A DNA stretch of 32,979 nt, taken from positions 1-32,979 of the forward strand of contig JAKIUV010000021.1 of assembly GCA_021647375.1 (NCBI GenBank). The letters are read 5' to 3'. The notes below the pieces were generated by a model. That model was given only the letters and a program-made list of their open reading frames with translations, searched no databases and was not told the DNA's origin. This document shows, one piece after another, positions 1-7,080 of the stretch (its first letter is position 1; each line of letters starts with the position of its first letter). Origin of the DNA: Robiginitomaculum sp. Lineage in GTDB: Bacteria; Pseudomonadota; Alphaproteobacteria; Caulobacterales; Maricaulaceae. The translations under genes and the position numbers were made by a program.

Positions 1-367
1 AGTTTCTCCCATTCGTAATCTTCAAGTTCGCGCCACACCTTTGCCAGGAAGTGATTCCATGCCAGACTGTCCTCACCTTTTAAAGGAACACCTTCCTCTG
101 CCACCAGCGCACGCATAGCCAGACCCGCTCGGGGATTTCGATAAGGTCGATGAAATCTTCTGTCACTCCCGCCGCTGCTGCCAGTTTACGCCGCAAGGTT
201 TCGATATTGGCAAGCTTGTCCATTGCGCTCATTTGTCAATTCCACTGTATGGCAATATCCCGGTCACTGCCAGCATGAGCACGACCATCCGCCTGGCGGC
301 CAACCAGTACAGCCAGCTCTAACTCAGGCTGTATTTGCAATACCTGTTTTATTGCCGTAATTGTCAT
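1..367 (-). pseudogene. Broken MntA-type minimal nucleotidyltransferase gene, cut by the left edge
   Basis: Read from ATG 367 on the minus strand, the product starts MTITAIKQVLQIQPELELAV and continues through GSDRDIAIQW, the D-x-D part of the minimal nucleotidyltransferase (MNT) fold. An in-frame TGA at 238-236 (codon 44) interrupts it. The same frame continues (KLANIETLRRKLAAAAG, then DFIDLIEIP) until about 126-137. There the family-like sequence moves to another frame (AGLAMRALVAEEG, then LAWNHFLAKVWRELEDYEWE) and runs off the edge. The usual G-S-R motif ahead of the acidic pair reads G-R-Q, so a catalytic serine is also lost. MntA proteins are AMP-transferring antitoxins paired with HEPN toxins (HepT); any partner would lie left of the window. 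A stop, a frameshift and a damaged motif together argue for decay, although sequencing error could explain one of them. The family assignment rests on remembered motifs. Confidence 0.6.
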
Positions 368-440
368 GTGTAGGTCTTTTGTTCTTTTGATGTTGAGCGC
401 GGCTCATTCTCATTCGTTTTTCTGGTCGTTGGTTGGCATG

Positions 441-446
441 ATTATA
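441..446 (-). promoter_or_regulatory. Possible -10 box for the broken nucleotidyltransferase gene
   Basis: The minus strand reads TATAAT here, about 75 bases ahead of the ATG at 367. The only -35 candidate is a weak TTATTC about 18 bases further upstream. The 114-base gap between 368 and 481 holds nothing else I can identify. Confidence 0.25.
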
Positions 447-481
447 TACGCTTTTACGAAAGGCGAATAACGAAAAAACCG

Positions 482-1378
482 TCAATCTTTATCCGCCACT
501 TCCGCGATCACTCGCTGCAAGGCGGATTCCCAGTCCGGCATTTTCAGACCAAAAATACTTTCCAGCTTTGTCAGTGCCAGCTGTGAGTTCAGTGGCCGCT
601 TTGCAGGAGTCGGATAATCAGATGTGGGGATTGCTTTTATCTCTTTAATTTTAAGAGGAAGGTCTGCATTTTTACGGGCGAAGTTAACAATCGCCTCGGT
701 AAATCCAAACCAGCTGGTATGACCGGATGCCGTTAGATGGTACAGGCCGGAGGAGAAAGTATCACAAGCTCTTTCCTTGAATGCCTGCTGGATGCATAAC
801 AGGGTAATATCCGCGATTAATCGCGCTGATGTGGGCGCGCCGATCTGGTCAGAAACAATGCTTAGCGCCTCTCTTTCTCGAGCAAGCTTCAGCATGGTGA
901 GCATAAAATTATTTGCTCTCGAAGTGTAGACCCAGGAGGTACGCAGAGTTAGATAATCGCAACCTGATGATTGAACCGCTATTTCGCCTGCCAGTTTGGT
1001 GCGGCCATAGGCATTGATGGGATTTGGCTCATCAGTTTCCAGATACGCACTACTTTTCGTGCCATCAAAAACATAATCCGTCGAGTAATGCACCAGCAGC
1101 GCACCCAACTTCAATGCTTCTTCGGCGAGCACTCCCGGTGCCACACCGTTGATAGCCAATGCCAGCTCTTCGTTCTCTTCTGCTTTATCCACTGCTGTGT
1201 AGGCAACTGCATTGCAGATGACATCAGGTGATATATCGCGCACGATTTTTTGCAAGCCCTGCGTATCAGTAAAATCAATGTCTTCAACATCAAGCGCCGT
1301 GATCTCGCCAAGAGGTTGCAGGGATCTGTTTAGCTCCCAGCCAACCTGACCGTTTTTTCCAAACAGTAAAATTTTCAT
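482..1378 (-). CDS. rmlD: dTDP-4-dehydrorhamnose reductase RmlD
   Basis: This 298-residue protein is a full-length RmlD, the NADPH-dependent enzyme for the last step of dTDP-L-rhamnose synthesis, which supplies cell-surface polysaccharides. The N-terminus MKILLFGKNGQVGW carries the Rossmann GxxGxxG turn (residues 7-13). YSTDYVFDG at 98-106 and the Y124-x3-K128 pair (AYGRTKLAGE) are the extended-SDR catalytic elements. The ATG at 1378 places the nucleotide-binding turn at the normal distance from the start. The gene lies downstream of ccdB on the same strand, with rmlC sequence beyond ccdA, so ccdAB sits between two rml genes that are usually neighbours. rmlA and rmlB are not in the window. 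It probably has the same gammaproteobacterial-looking origin as its neighbours. Confidence 0.95.
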   Translation of the reverse strand: MKILLFGKNGQVGWELNRSLQPLGEITALDVEDIDFTDTQGLQKIVRDISPDVICNAVAYTAVDKAEENEELALAINGVAPGVLAEEALKLGALLVHYSTDYVFDGTKSSAYLETDEPNPINAYGRTKLAGEIAVQSSGCDYLTLRTSWVYTSRANNFMLTMLKLAREREALSIVSDQIGAPTSARLIADITLLCIQQAFKERACDTFSSGLYHLTASGHTSWFGFTEAIVNFARKNADLPLKIKEIKAIPTSDYPTPAKRPLNSQLALTKLESIFGLKMPDWESALQRVIAEVADKD

Positions 1379-1399
1379 GATAAAAGAGAAGCATACCGC

Positions 1400-1420
1400 T
1401 GGCTGTTGGCTGTTGGCTGT
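1400..1420. repeat. Three tandem copies of a 7-bp unit (TGGCTGT)
   Basis: TGGCTGT is repeated three times without gaps in the 99-base spacer between ccdB and the start of rmlD. Such a short tandem can change copy number by slippage. It lies 22-42 bases ahead of the rmlD ATG, so length changes would alter the leader. Confidence 0.7.
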
Positions 1421-1477
1421 AAAAGCATTATAAAAATCATAGTGGTGAGTGGACAGTTTGAAAAAGTTATCGCCCTG

Positions 1478-1795
1478 TTAAATCCCTGTTATTAAAAGAT
1501 CGATCGCGCCTAATATTTCGTATCTAAATTTCTCGAGTGAGGTCACTTTCTTCTTCAGGATTGATCTGGGTACTGATGTCATTTGCTGAGTCAATAATAC
1601 ACAACGCACTTTTTTTATTTCGATTATCGGACATAATTTTTTTGCGTTTGTTTTGTTCAGTGATTCATATGGCGACAAGGGAATTACTACTCTGGAGTTT
1701 AATTCATCCAGTAAATCATTTTGAACGTCGACAAAATAGGGGTATGCTTTTTTTGAGTTTTTATTTTCATTCTCATAGAGCGTAAACTGGCTCAT
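1478..1795 (-). CDS. ccdB: CcdB-family toxin
   Basis: This 105-residue protein matches the gyrase poison CcdB along its length: an N-terminal strand MSQFTLYENENKN, the hallmark YPYFVDVQNDLLDELNSRVV and VIPLSP, a central CPIIEI strand, and MTSVPRSIL in the C-terminal third. CcdB binds GyrA and traps cleaved DNA-gyrase complexes unless CcdA neutralises it. The ATG follows the ccdA TAA directly (TAAATG), with an AGGGAG ribosome binding site inside the end of ccdA, so the pair is translationally linked. Oddity: the C-terminus ends L-L-I-T-G-I, whereas the F-plasmid protein ends F-W-G-I. That tryptophan is known to matter for gyrase poisoning, so toxicity may be reduced. Confidence 0.88.
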   Translation of the reverse strand: MSQFTLYENENKNSKKAYPYFVDVQNDLLDELNSRVVIPLSPYESLNKTNAKKLCPIIEIKKVRCVLLTQQMTSVPRSILKKKVTSLEKFRYEILGAIDLLITGI

Positions 1796-2041
1796 TTATA
1801 GCTCCCTGTACGAATCAGAAAATAATCCGTATTTTTCTGACAGCTCATTTATTTCTTTTATTGCTTCTTTGTTTTCATTTAGCCATTCAATTCTTGCTGC
1901 TTTTCGCACCTGTTGAGCCAGAGCATTTTCCAGTGTGGCAGATAAATTAATTTTAAGGCCACGAGCCTTTAATAGTAAGTCACTGTTTACAGAAAGATTT
2001 GTCGCTTTTTTTGGTGCATTTTCATCAAAAAAGTTCTGCAT
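1796..2041 (-). CDS. ccdA: CcdA-family antitoxin
   Basis: This 81-residue antitoxin has an N-terminal ribbon-helix-helix DNA-binding part (KKATNLSVNSDLLLKARGLKINLSATLENAL) and a C-terminal toxin-wrapping tail (EWLNENKEAIKEINELSEKYGLFSD). The family usually runs 70-80 residues. I chose the ATG at 2041 because an AAGGCAG site lies just ahead of it; a longer reading from 2116 would run back through the operator and promoter. CcdA binds CcdB and, with it, represses the pair's own promoter. A near-consensus promoter and a perfect palindrome lie immediately upstream. The TAA is followed directly by the ccdB ATG. Confidence 0.88.
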   Translation of the reverse strand: MQNFFDENAPKKATNLSVNSDLLLKARGLKINLSATLENALAQQVRKAARIEWLNENKEAIKEINELSEKYGLFSDSYREL

Positions 2042-2061
2042 AGCATCTGCCTTTTGCGTTA

Positions 2062-2084
2062 TATGCGCATGCGTAATGCGCATA
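2062..2084. promoter_or_regulatory. Probable ccdAB operator palindrome
   Basis: TATGCGCAT at 2062-2070 and its exact reverse complement ATGCGCATA at 2076-2084 flank a 5-base spacer. The palindrome sits between the -10 box and the ccdA start, where CcdA or the CcdA-CcdB complex would be expected to bind for autorepression. Binding is inferred from position and symmetry. Confidence 0.65.
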
Positions 2085-2087
2085 CAT

Positions 2088-2116
2088 AATATAGCAGTGT
2101 TATCAGCACACAACAA
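2088..2116 (-). promoter_or_regulatory. ccdAB promoter (-35 TTGTTG, 17-bp spacer, -10 TATATT)
   Basis: On the minus strand TTGTTG (2116-2111) and TATATT (2093-2088) are 17 bases apart, an ideal sigma-70 spacing. The -10 box ends 46 bases ahead of the ccdA ATG, and the palindromic operator falls in the transcribed leader next to it. Confidence 0.6.
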
Positions 2117-2170
2117 GCTGTAGAAATTATTTCTAATTTAGATGTATGCTCGACTTTGCCTACACAGGCC

Positions 2171-2199
2171 TGCTCGCGGAATGAAGTTCCGCTCCTACG
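2171..2199 (-). repeat. REP-like palindrome with GTAG head
   Basis: On the minus strand the sequence begins GTAGGAGCGGAAC and forms a hairpin with arms GCGGAA (2176-2181) and TTCCGC (2187-2192). A GTAG tetranucleotide ahead of an imperfect palindrome is the signature of RAYT-associated REP elements, common in Pseudomonas and other Gammaproteobacteria. It lies just past the end of the rmlC sequence. Only one copy is visible here. Confidence 0.6.
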
Positions 2200-3229
2200 A
2201 TGTACTGGACCAATCAAATGTTTCGGCGTCTTTAAATTTTTTACCTTTGGCATCTTTCTCCGAGACTAGAGGTTCTTCACTATACTGCCAGTCTATCGCC
2301 AGACTGGCGTCATTCCATTTTATGCAACGCTCGTACTCAGGCGCATAATAATCCGTGGTTTTATACAGAAATTCAGCAGTATCAGATAAAACTACAAAAC
2401 CATGAGCAAAGCCCGGTGGAATCCATAGCTGACGTTTGTTATCTGCGGATAATGTTACACCGACCCAGCGACCAAAACTCGGCGAGGATTTTCTAAGGTC
2501 AACGGCGACATCAAACACTTCGCCGCTGCTAACACGCACCAGTTTTCCCTGTGGCTGTTTAATCTGATAGTGCAGACCACGCAACACGCCTCGGGATGAT
2601 TTTGAGTGGTTATCCTGCACAAAATCCACTTCAATACCTGTCGCTTGCTGAAATGCTTTTTTGTTGAAACTCTCGAAAGTCAGCTTGTTGATGATACTGC
2701 CCGCATCCGGTTTTTTAAACTTGCCCTCAAGCCCCAATATGAATTTAAGCAGGCCGTTCGCCCCGCCTTTACTCATGGCGGCGTTCCAAACGGCGCAAGC
2801 ATCTATATCCTCTGGCCAGCGCAATAAATAATTATAGGTAATCATCGCGCCCATGGAATGCCCAAACATAATAACCGGAAGGTCAGGATGGGTGTTGCGG
2901 ATTTTGCCAATAACAAATTTCACGTCTTGCAAAACTTTGCCTGACCCGTTTTCGAGGGCAAACACACCTTGGCTAGCATTAGGTGCTTTAGTCGCGCCGT
3001 GACCTCTGTGATCATGGGCATAGACGTGGTATCCGGCCTTGCTCAGGGCTTCGGCAAAGCGGGCATAACGTCCTGCGTGTTCGGCCAATCCGTGATTGAT
3101 CTGGATGACACCTTTGGCTTTTTTGCCCCTCGCCTTTTTATAATAGACGCAGAGCGACGCATCGGTTGAGCTTTGCCAGTTATAAATATCCGTATATTTA
3201 CCGTTCAAACGTGTGGGTGTATCTCTCAT
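2195..3229 (-). CDS. Chimeric ORF: front half of an alpha/beta hydrolase fused to RmlC lacking its N-terminus
   Basis: Residues 1 to about 185 are an S33/Hydrolase_4 alpha/beta hydrolase of monoacylglycerol-lipase type: oxyanion-side HGLAEHAGRY (46-55), DHRGHG (73-78) and nucleophile elbow GHSMG with Ser125. The part that would carry the acid and histidine of the triad is absent. From about residue 186 the protein is dTDP-4-dehydrorhamnose 3,5-epimerase: FVQDNHSKSSRGVLRGLHYQ (203-222, catalytic-type His220), GKLVRV, then IPPGFAHGF and YKTTDYYAP up to a normal C-terminus. The first ~25 RmlC residues, including the usual G-D-E-R-G-F-F segment, are missing. The joint (residues 183-190, LTFESFNK, bases 2660-2683) is where hydrolases of this group read LTFGSFNK and RmlC reads FFESFNQ, so it looks like a microhomology junction. 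Neither half is likely to work as usual. The family calls are strong; whether the junction is real or an assembly error cannot be told here. Confidence 0.85.
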   Translation of the reverse strand: MRDTPTRLNGKYTDIYNWQSSTDASLCVYYKKARGKKAKGVIQINHGLAEHAGRYARFAEALSKAGYHVYAHDHRGHGATKAPNASQGVFALENGSGKVLQDVKFVIGKIRNTHPDLPVIMFGHSMGAMITYNYLLRWPEDIDACAVWNAAMSKGGANGLLKFILGLEGKFKKPDAGSIINKLTFESFNKKAFQQATGIEVDFVQDNHSKSSRGVLRGLHYQIKQPQGKLVRVSSGEVFDVAVDLRKSSPSFGRWVGVTLSADNKRQLWIPPGFAHGFVVLSDTAEFLYKTTDYYAPEYERCIKWNDASLAIDWQYSEEPLVSEKDAKGKKFKDAETFDWSSTS

Positions 3230-3309
3230 ACTTCATCATGAATGGTTTTGCGCAATAACGCTACAGAAAAATACGTCGTAAACAATGGGGAAACAAATGA
3301 CTGCGAAAA

Positions 3310-3369
3310 ACCGTTCCCGCCCATATGTTTAGAGTATCACGCATCAAATAACCGCCAACGGGGAACGGT
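3310..3369. other. Distant inverted repeat upstream of the hydrolase start
   Basis: ACCGTTCCC at 3310-3318 is matched by GGGAACGGT at 3361-3369 across 42 bases. The pair lies in the 185-base gap between the aldehyde dehydrogenase stop and the hydrolase start, both on the minus strand. It could form a long-loop stem in the transcript or be two half-sites. There is no U-run next to it, so it is not a convincing terminator. Confidence 0.35.
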
Positions 3370-3414
3370 ATTTTGAGAACGCGGATGTAATAACTTATAT
3401 AACTTACGCATAAA

Positions 3415-4827
3415 CTACATAAATTTCCGCATCATATTCAAGACTTTTTGGGTCTTTTCAGTATAAGGCGGGTAGAGCATTTTGCCGCCGCTGAATTTGC
3501 TTTGCAAGAATACGCCTTTCATATGGGAAAAAGTTCTAAAGCCATGCTCACCATGATAAGCGCCCATGCCGGACGGGCCGACGCCGCCGAACGGAATGTC
3601 TTCCTGAACCACATGCCAGGCGGTTTCGTTAATACTCACACCGCCGGATATAGTGTTGTTCAGCACATGGTCGCGTTTGTTTTTGTTTTCCCCAAACCAA
3701 TAGAGCGCCAATGGTCTATCACGTTCCTGAATATAGTTCATGGAATCTTCGAGGCTCTCACTAGCAATAATGGGCAAGAGTGGGCCGAAAATTTCTTCTT
3801 GCATGATTTTCATATCAGAATTGGTGTTGGTAATAACAGTCAGCGGGATACGGCGCTCTGCGGCCAGTACTTGCGTATCGTCATTGCCAGCCGTCTGTAT
3901 TTTTGCGCCTTTATTCTCGGCGTCTTCAAGCAAACCTTGCAGGCGCGTATAATGGCTGTCTGCAATAATGGAGGTGTAATCCGGATTGCCGGCAAAGGTC
4001 GGATAAAATTCTTCGGCCTTGGCAATGAGTGCTTTGGAGAATGCATCGATTTCGCGCTCAGGCATCAGAAGGTAATCAGGCGCCACGCATGTTTGCCCGG
4101 CATTGATAAGCTTGCCATTGGCAATCCGCGCCACGGCCAGTTTTTGGTTGGCGCTTTCATCAATAATCACAGGGGATTTACCGCCAAGCTCCAAAGTCAC
4201 GGGTGTGAGATTTTTAGACGCCGCCCCGGCCACAATTCGTCCGACATTGGTCGAACCTGTAAATAGGAGATGGTCAAAGGGCAGGCTTGAGAATTCTTGC
4301 GCAATGTCTACACCGCCAACGGCTACATAAATTTCTTCCTCGCTGAAAACTTCACCGAGGACGGTTTTTAACAGGTCTGAAAACATCGGCGTGTATTCAC
4401 TGGGTTTGATCATGACGCGGTTGCCAGCACCGAGCACCCCAATAACAGGCATGATAGCAAGTTGTAGCGGATAATTCCAAGGACTGATAATCCCCACCAC
4501 GCCAAGGGGTTGGGGTATGATGCGGTTTGTCGCTGGTTTAAACTGCATGGCCGTCGGCGCTTTTCGAGTGCGCATCCATTTTTGTGTATGCTTAAGCGCA
4601 TGTTTGATGCCGCCGTGGATAATCGCGATTTCCGCCATCGTCGTTTCCACAAATGAGCGATTGCCAAAGTCTTCGGAAATCGCTTGTTGGAATTTCAGTT
4701 CATTGTCTGAAATAGCTTTGCGAAGCTTAAGCAAATTCGCCTTGCGCTCTGCCCATGACGGATTTGGTTTCGCGTTAAATGCAGTGCGCTGTGTTTGCAA
4801 TATTTGTTGTAAGTTGTGACCGGACAT
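3415..4827 (-). CDS. Aldehyde dehydrogenase, coniferyl-aldehyde-dehydrogenase-like
   Basis: This 470-residue NAD(P)-dependent aldehyde dehydrogenase oxidises an aldehyde to an acid. PWNYP at 116-120 begins the cofactor site, LFTGSTNVGR (188-197) is the Rossmann turn, LELGGKSP carries the general base Glu213, and GQTCVAPDY carries the nucleophile Cys247. The C-P-D-Y context and the short ~470-residue length fit the coniferyl / fatty-aldehyde branch rather than betaine-type enzymes; the substrate is not certain. The ATG at 4827 has an AAGGGGA site just upstream. It is divergent from the TonB-dependent receptor gene, and the hydrolase start follows 185 bases downstream. A bound regulator gene is not seen. 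Confidence 0.9.
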   Translation of the reverse strand: MSGHNLQQILQTQRTAFNAKPNPSWAERKANLLKLRKAISDNELKFQQAISEDFGNRSFVETTMAEIAIIHGGIKHALKHTQKWMRTRKAPTAMQFKPATNRIIPQPLGVVGIISPWNYPLQLAIMPVIGVLGAGNRVMIKPSEYTPMFSDLLKTVLGEVFSEEEIYVAVGGVDIAQEFSSLPFDHLLFTGSTNVGRIVAGAASKNLTPVTLELGGKSPVIIDESANQKLAVARIANGKLINAGQTCVAPDYLLMPEREIDAFSKALIAKAEEFYPTFAGNPDYTSIIADSHYTRLQGLLEDAENKGAKIQTAGNDDTQVLAAERRIPLTVITNTNSDMKIMQEEIFGPLLPIIASESLEDSMNYIQERDRPLALYWFGENKNKRDHVLNNTISGGVSINETAWHVVQEDIPFGGVGPSGMGAYHGEHGFRTFSHMKGVFLQSKFSGGKMLYPPYTEKTQKVLNMMRKFM

Positions 4828-4997
4828 AGCTATCCCCTTTTATTTATTTTTATCCTAATGGTGTTAGCTTTCCCATCTTGGCTTTTCAACACAATTCCTT
4901 GCCTTTACGAGCTGTGAGATTAATTCTTCACCACGGCCTAGCGCGTTTTTTGATAAAAGCATTGGTAAATTCCACTTCAAACACTATTAAGACAAGT

Positions 4998-7034
4998 ATG
5001 AAAAATTACATATCCATTTCCGTTTTTGCTATGTGCTTTGTGGTAGTGCAGCCATGTTTCGCCGCCCAAAATGAGGGAAGTACTGAGGGGGCTGACGAAA
5101 TCATTGTCACAGCAACCCGGCAAGCCATGCCCGCCAAAGACTATGCGGGCAGTGTCTCTGGTTTGAGCGAAGAAAGATTGCAATTGGTTGCCCCCGTCCA
5201 CCCGGCAGAACTTCTCAACGAAGTCGCTGGCGTTAATATTCACCGGGGTAGTGGCCAAGAACACTTAACCGCTATTCGGTCACCTGTGCTGACGGGTGGA
5301 GCGGGTGCTGGCTCTTTTCTTTATTTGGAAGACGGTGTGCCCCTCCGCGCCGCCGGGTTTTCCAATGTCAACGGCTTGTTCGAGGGCGCCTTGGAGCTTG
5401 CAGGCGGCGTAGAAGTAACCAAAGGCCCTGGCAGTGTGCTTTATGGTTCCAACGCCGTTCACGGACTTGTCAATATTTTGTCCCAAGCCCCCACAGACAA
5501 CCGCGATTTATCCTTTGATGTTTTGGCCAGCAATGACGACTTTGCCCGCGTCAAAGCCGCCAGTAATGGCAGTGCTTTTTCTGGACGTTATCGTGTGTCC
5601 GTTAATCTAACACACGACGGAGGCTTTCGCGAAGCATCGGGGTTTGACCAGCAAAAACTACAAATTCGCCATGATGTGGATGTGGGGGCTTGGTCGGTGA
5701 AAACTCTCGCCACCCTGCAAAACCTCAACCAAGAAACGGCGGGGTTTATCAGAGGCTTTGAGGCCTATAAAGACGCGGACATAGCCGGAACCAATCCCAA
5801 CCCCGAAGCCTTTAGGGACGGAAAATCTGCCCGCATCGCCGTGCATTTAACCAAGGCGGCGGGCGGCGGCAAGACGCTTTCATTTATCCCCTATGGGCGC
5901 TGGGTTGATTTGTCGTTTCGGCGGCATTTTGTGCCGGGTAAAGCCTTGGAAGATAGCGGCCATAAAAGTATTGGTCTGTTGTCGAGCCTTGCTGGCACCA
6001 CAAGTTTTGGCGGCTATACGCTCGGCTTTGACAGTGAATATACGGACGGATTTTTGCGGGAATTCCAACCCGGCCCTAGCGTATTTTCGTTTATCCAAGG
6101 CGAGCATTTCGACTATACTGTTAAAGCCGTCGCGTTGTCTCCCTACGCACAAATCAGGCTCGACCTGAACCCGCGCACAAAGATTAATATCGGCGCACGG
6201 GCGGACTATACGTCTTATGACTATAACAACAATATAGACGACGGCCAATTTGGGCGTTTCATTCGTAGCCCCGACCGCCAAGATGATTTCTTTGTCCTTA
6301 CGCCCAAAGCCGGAATCACCCATCAATTGACCGACACCCTCACCGCCTATGGCCGCATCGCACGCGGAGCGCGCGCACCGCAAACCGCCGATGCCTACAG
6401 CCTGCAATTGGGCCAGGTCGCTGGCGAAATTAAACCTGAAACTCTGGATAGTCTGGAATTTGGTCTCAAGGGTAAATCTGGCGATATTAACTTTGAATTA
6501 GCCGCCTTTGCTATGCGCAAAGAAAATTTCTTTTTCAGAAATGCCGACGGGTTTAATGTGGTAGACGGTAAAACCAATCATAAGGGACTGGAGCTAAGCT
6601 TTGATGCACCGCTCAGCGATATGTTCGACCTGATGGGTGGCTTTACTCTGGCCGAACACACCTATGCTTTTACCGATATTGTTGGCCGCGCCTCCAGTTC
6701 CATCACCAAAGGCGATCAAGTCGACACGGCACCTAATACACTCGGCTTTCTGCAAATCACCGCAAGGCCAAGTGACAATTTCAGCATGTCCTTGAAACTA
6801 CAACATGTGGGAAGCTATTACACAGACCCCGGTAATACGGCGAAATATACCGGACATAATATTTTCACTTTGCGGGCAAATTATGCCCTCAATCGGCATA
6901 TCAATGTTTATGGCCGTGTCGATAATCTGGGCAATACGGACTATGCCAACCGTGCCGATTTCGCTTTTGGCAGCGACCGCTACTTCCCGGGCCGCCCCAG
7001 AACATTGTTTTTGGGTGTCACATATAAAGAATAA
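4998..7034 (+). CDS. TonB-dependent outer-membrane receptor
   Basis: This 678-residue outer-membrane protein starts MKNYISISVFAMCFVVVQPC, a signal peptide with likely cleavage after FAA/CFA. It is followed by a TonB box-like DEIIVTATR, then a plug domain (ELLNEVAGVNIHRGSGQEH, GVPLRAAGF, GVEVTKGPGSVLYGSNAVHG) and a beta-barrel that ends in the usual aromatic-rich GRPRTLFLGVTYKE. I chose ATG 4998 because only this start gives a proper signal peptide; an upstream in-frame ATG at 4878 would bury it. Such receptors import siderophores, cobalamin, sugars or other scarce solutes using TonB energy. Nothing next door (aldehyde dehydrogenase, RND pump) identifies the ligand. An arginine-rich or haem motif is not obvious. 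Confidence 0.93.
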   Translation: MKNYISISVFAMCFVVVQPCFAAQNEGSTEGADEIIVTATRQAMPAKDYAGSVSGLSEERLQLVAPVHPAELLNEVAGVNIHRGSGQEHLTAIRSPVLTGGAGAGSFLYLEDGVPLRAAGFSNVNGLFEGALELAGGVEVTKGPGSVLYGSNAVHGLVNILSQAPTDNRDLSFDVLASNDDFARVKAASNGSAFSGRYRVSVNLTHDGGFREASGFDQQKLQIRHDVDVGAWSVKTLATLQNLNQETAGFIRGFEAYKDADIAGTNPNPEAFRDGKSARIAVHLTKAAGGGKTLSFIPYGRWVDLSFRRHFVPGKALEDSGHKSIGLLSSLAGTTSFGGYTLGFDSEYTDGFLREFQPGPSVFSFIQGEHFDYTVKAVALSPYAQIRLDLNPRTKINIGARADYTSYDYNNNIDDGQFGRFIRSPDRQDDFFVLTPKAGITHQLTDTLTAYGRIARGARAPQTADAYSLQLGQVAGEIKPETLDSLEFGLKGKSGDINFELAAFAMRKENFFFRNADGFNVVDGKTNHKGLELSFDAPLSDMFDLMGGFTLAEHTYAFTDIVGRASSSITKGDQVDTAPNTLGFLQITARPSDNFSMSLKLQHVGSYYTDPGNTAKYTGHNIFTLRANYALNRHINVYGRVDNLGNTDYANRADFAFGSDRYFPGRPRTLFLGVTYKE

Positions 7035-7045
7035 CCAAATGCCCA

Positions 7046-7072
7046 AACCCCCTCTTGAAAGAGAGGCGCTCT
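7046..7072. terminator. Weak hairpin between convergent genes
   Basis: The 46-base gap between the receptor and RND permease stops contains CCTCT...AGAGG (around 7051-7065) followed on the plus strand by a CTCTTTTCC stretch. It could act as a modest terminator for the receptor transcript. The stem is short. Confidence 0.35.
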
Positions 7073-7080
7073 TTTCCTAG

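Noticed and set aside
236..238. TGA in the nucleotidyltransferase read as selenocysteine or recoding
   Set aside because: A frameshift and loss of the G-S motif nearby make decay simpler; no SECIS-like stem is seen after it.
3448..4266. Long plus-strand frame of 272 codons
   Set aside because: It lies wholly antisense to the aldehyde dehydrogenase, whose motifs are intact; the antisense product shows no family pattern.
5880..6407. Minus-strand frame of 175 codons
   Set aside because: It is antisense to the TonB-dependent receptor barrel, with low-complexity content and no ribosome binding site.
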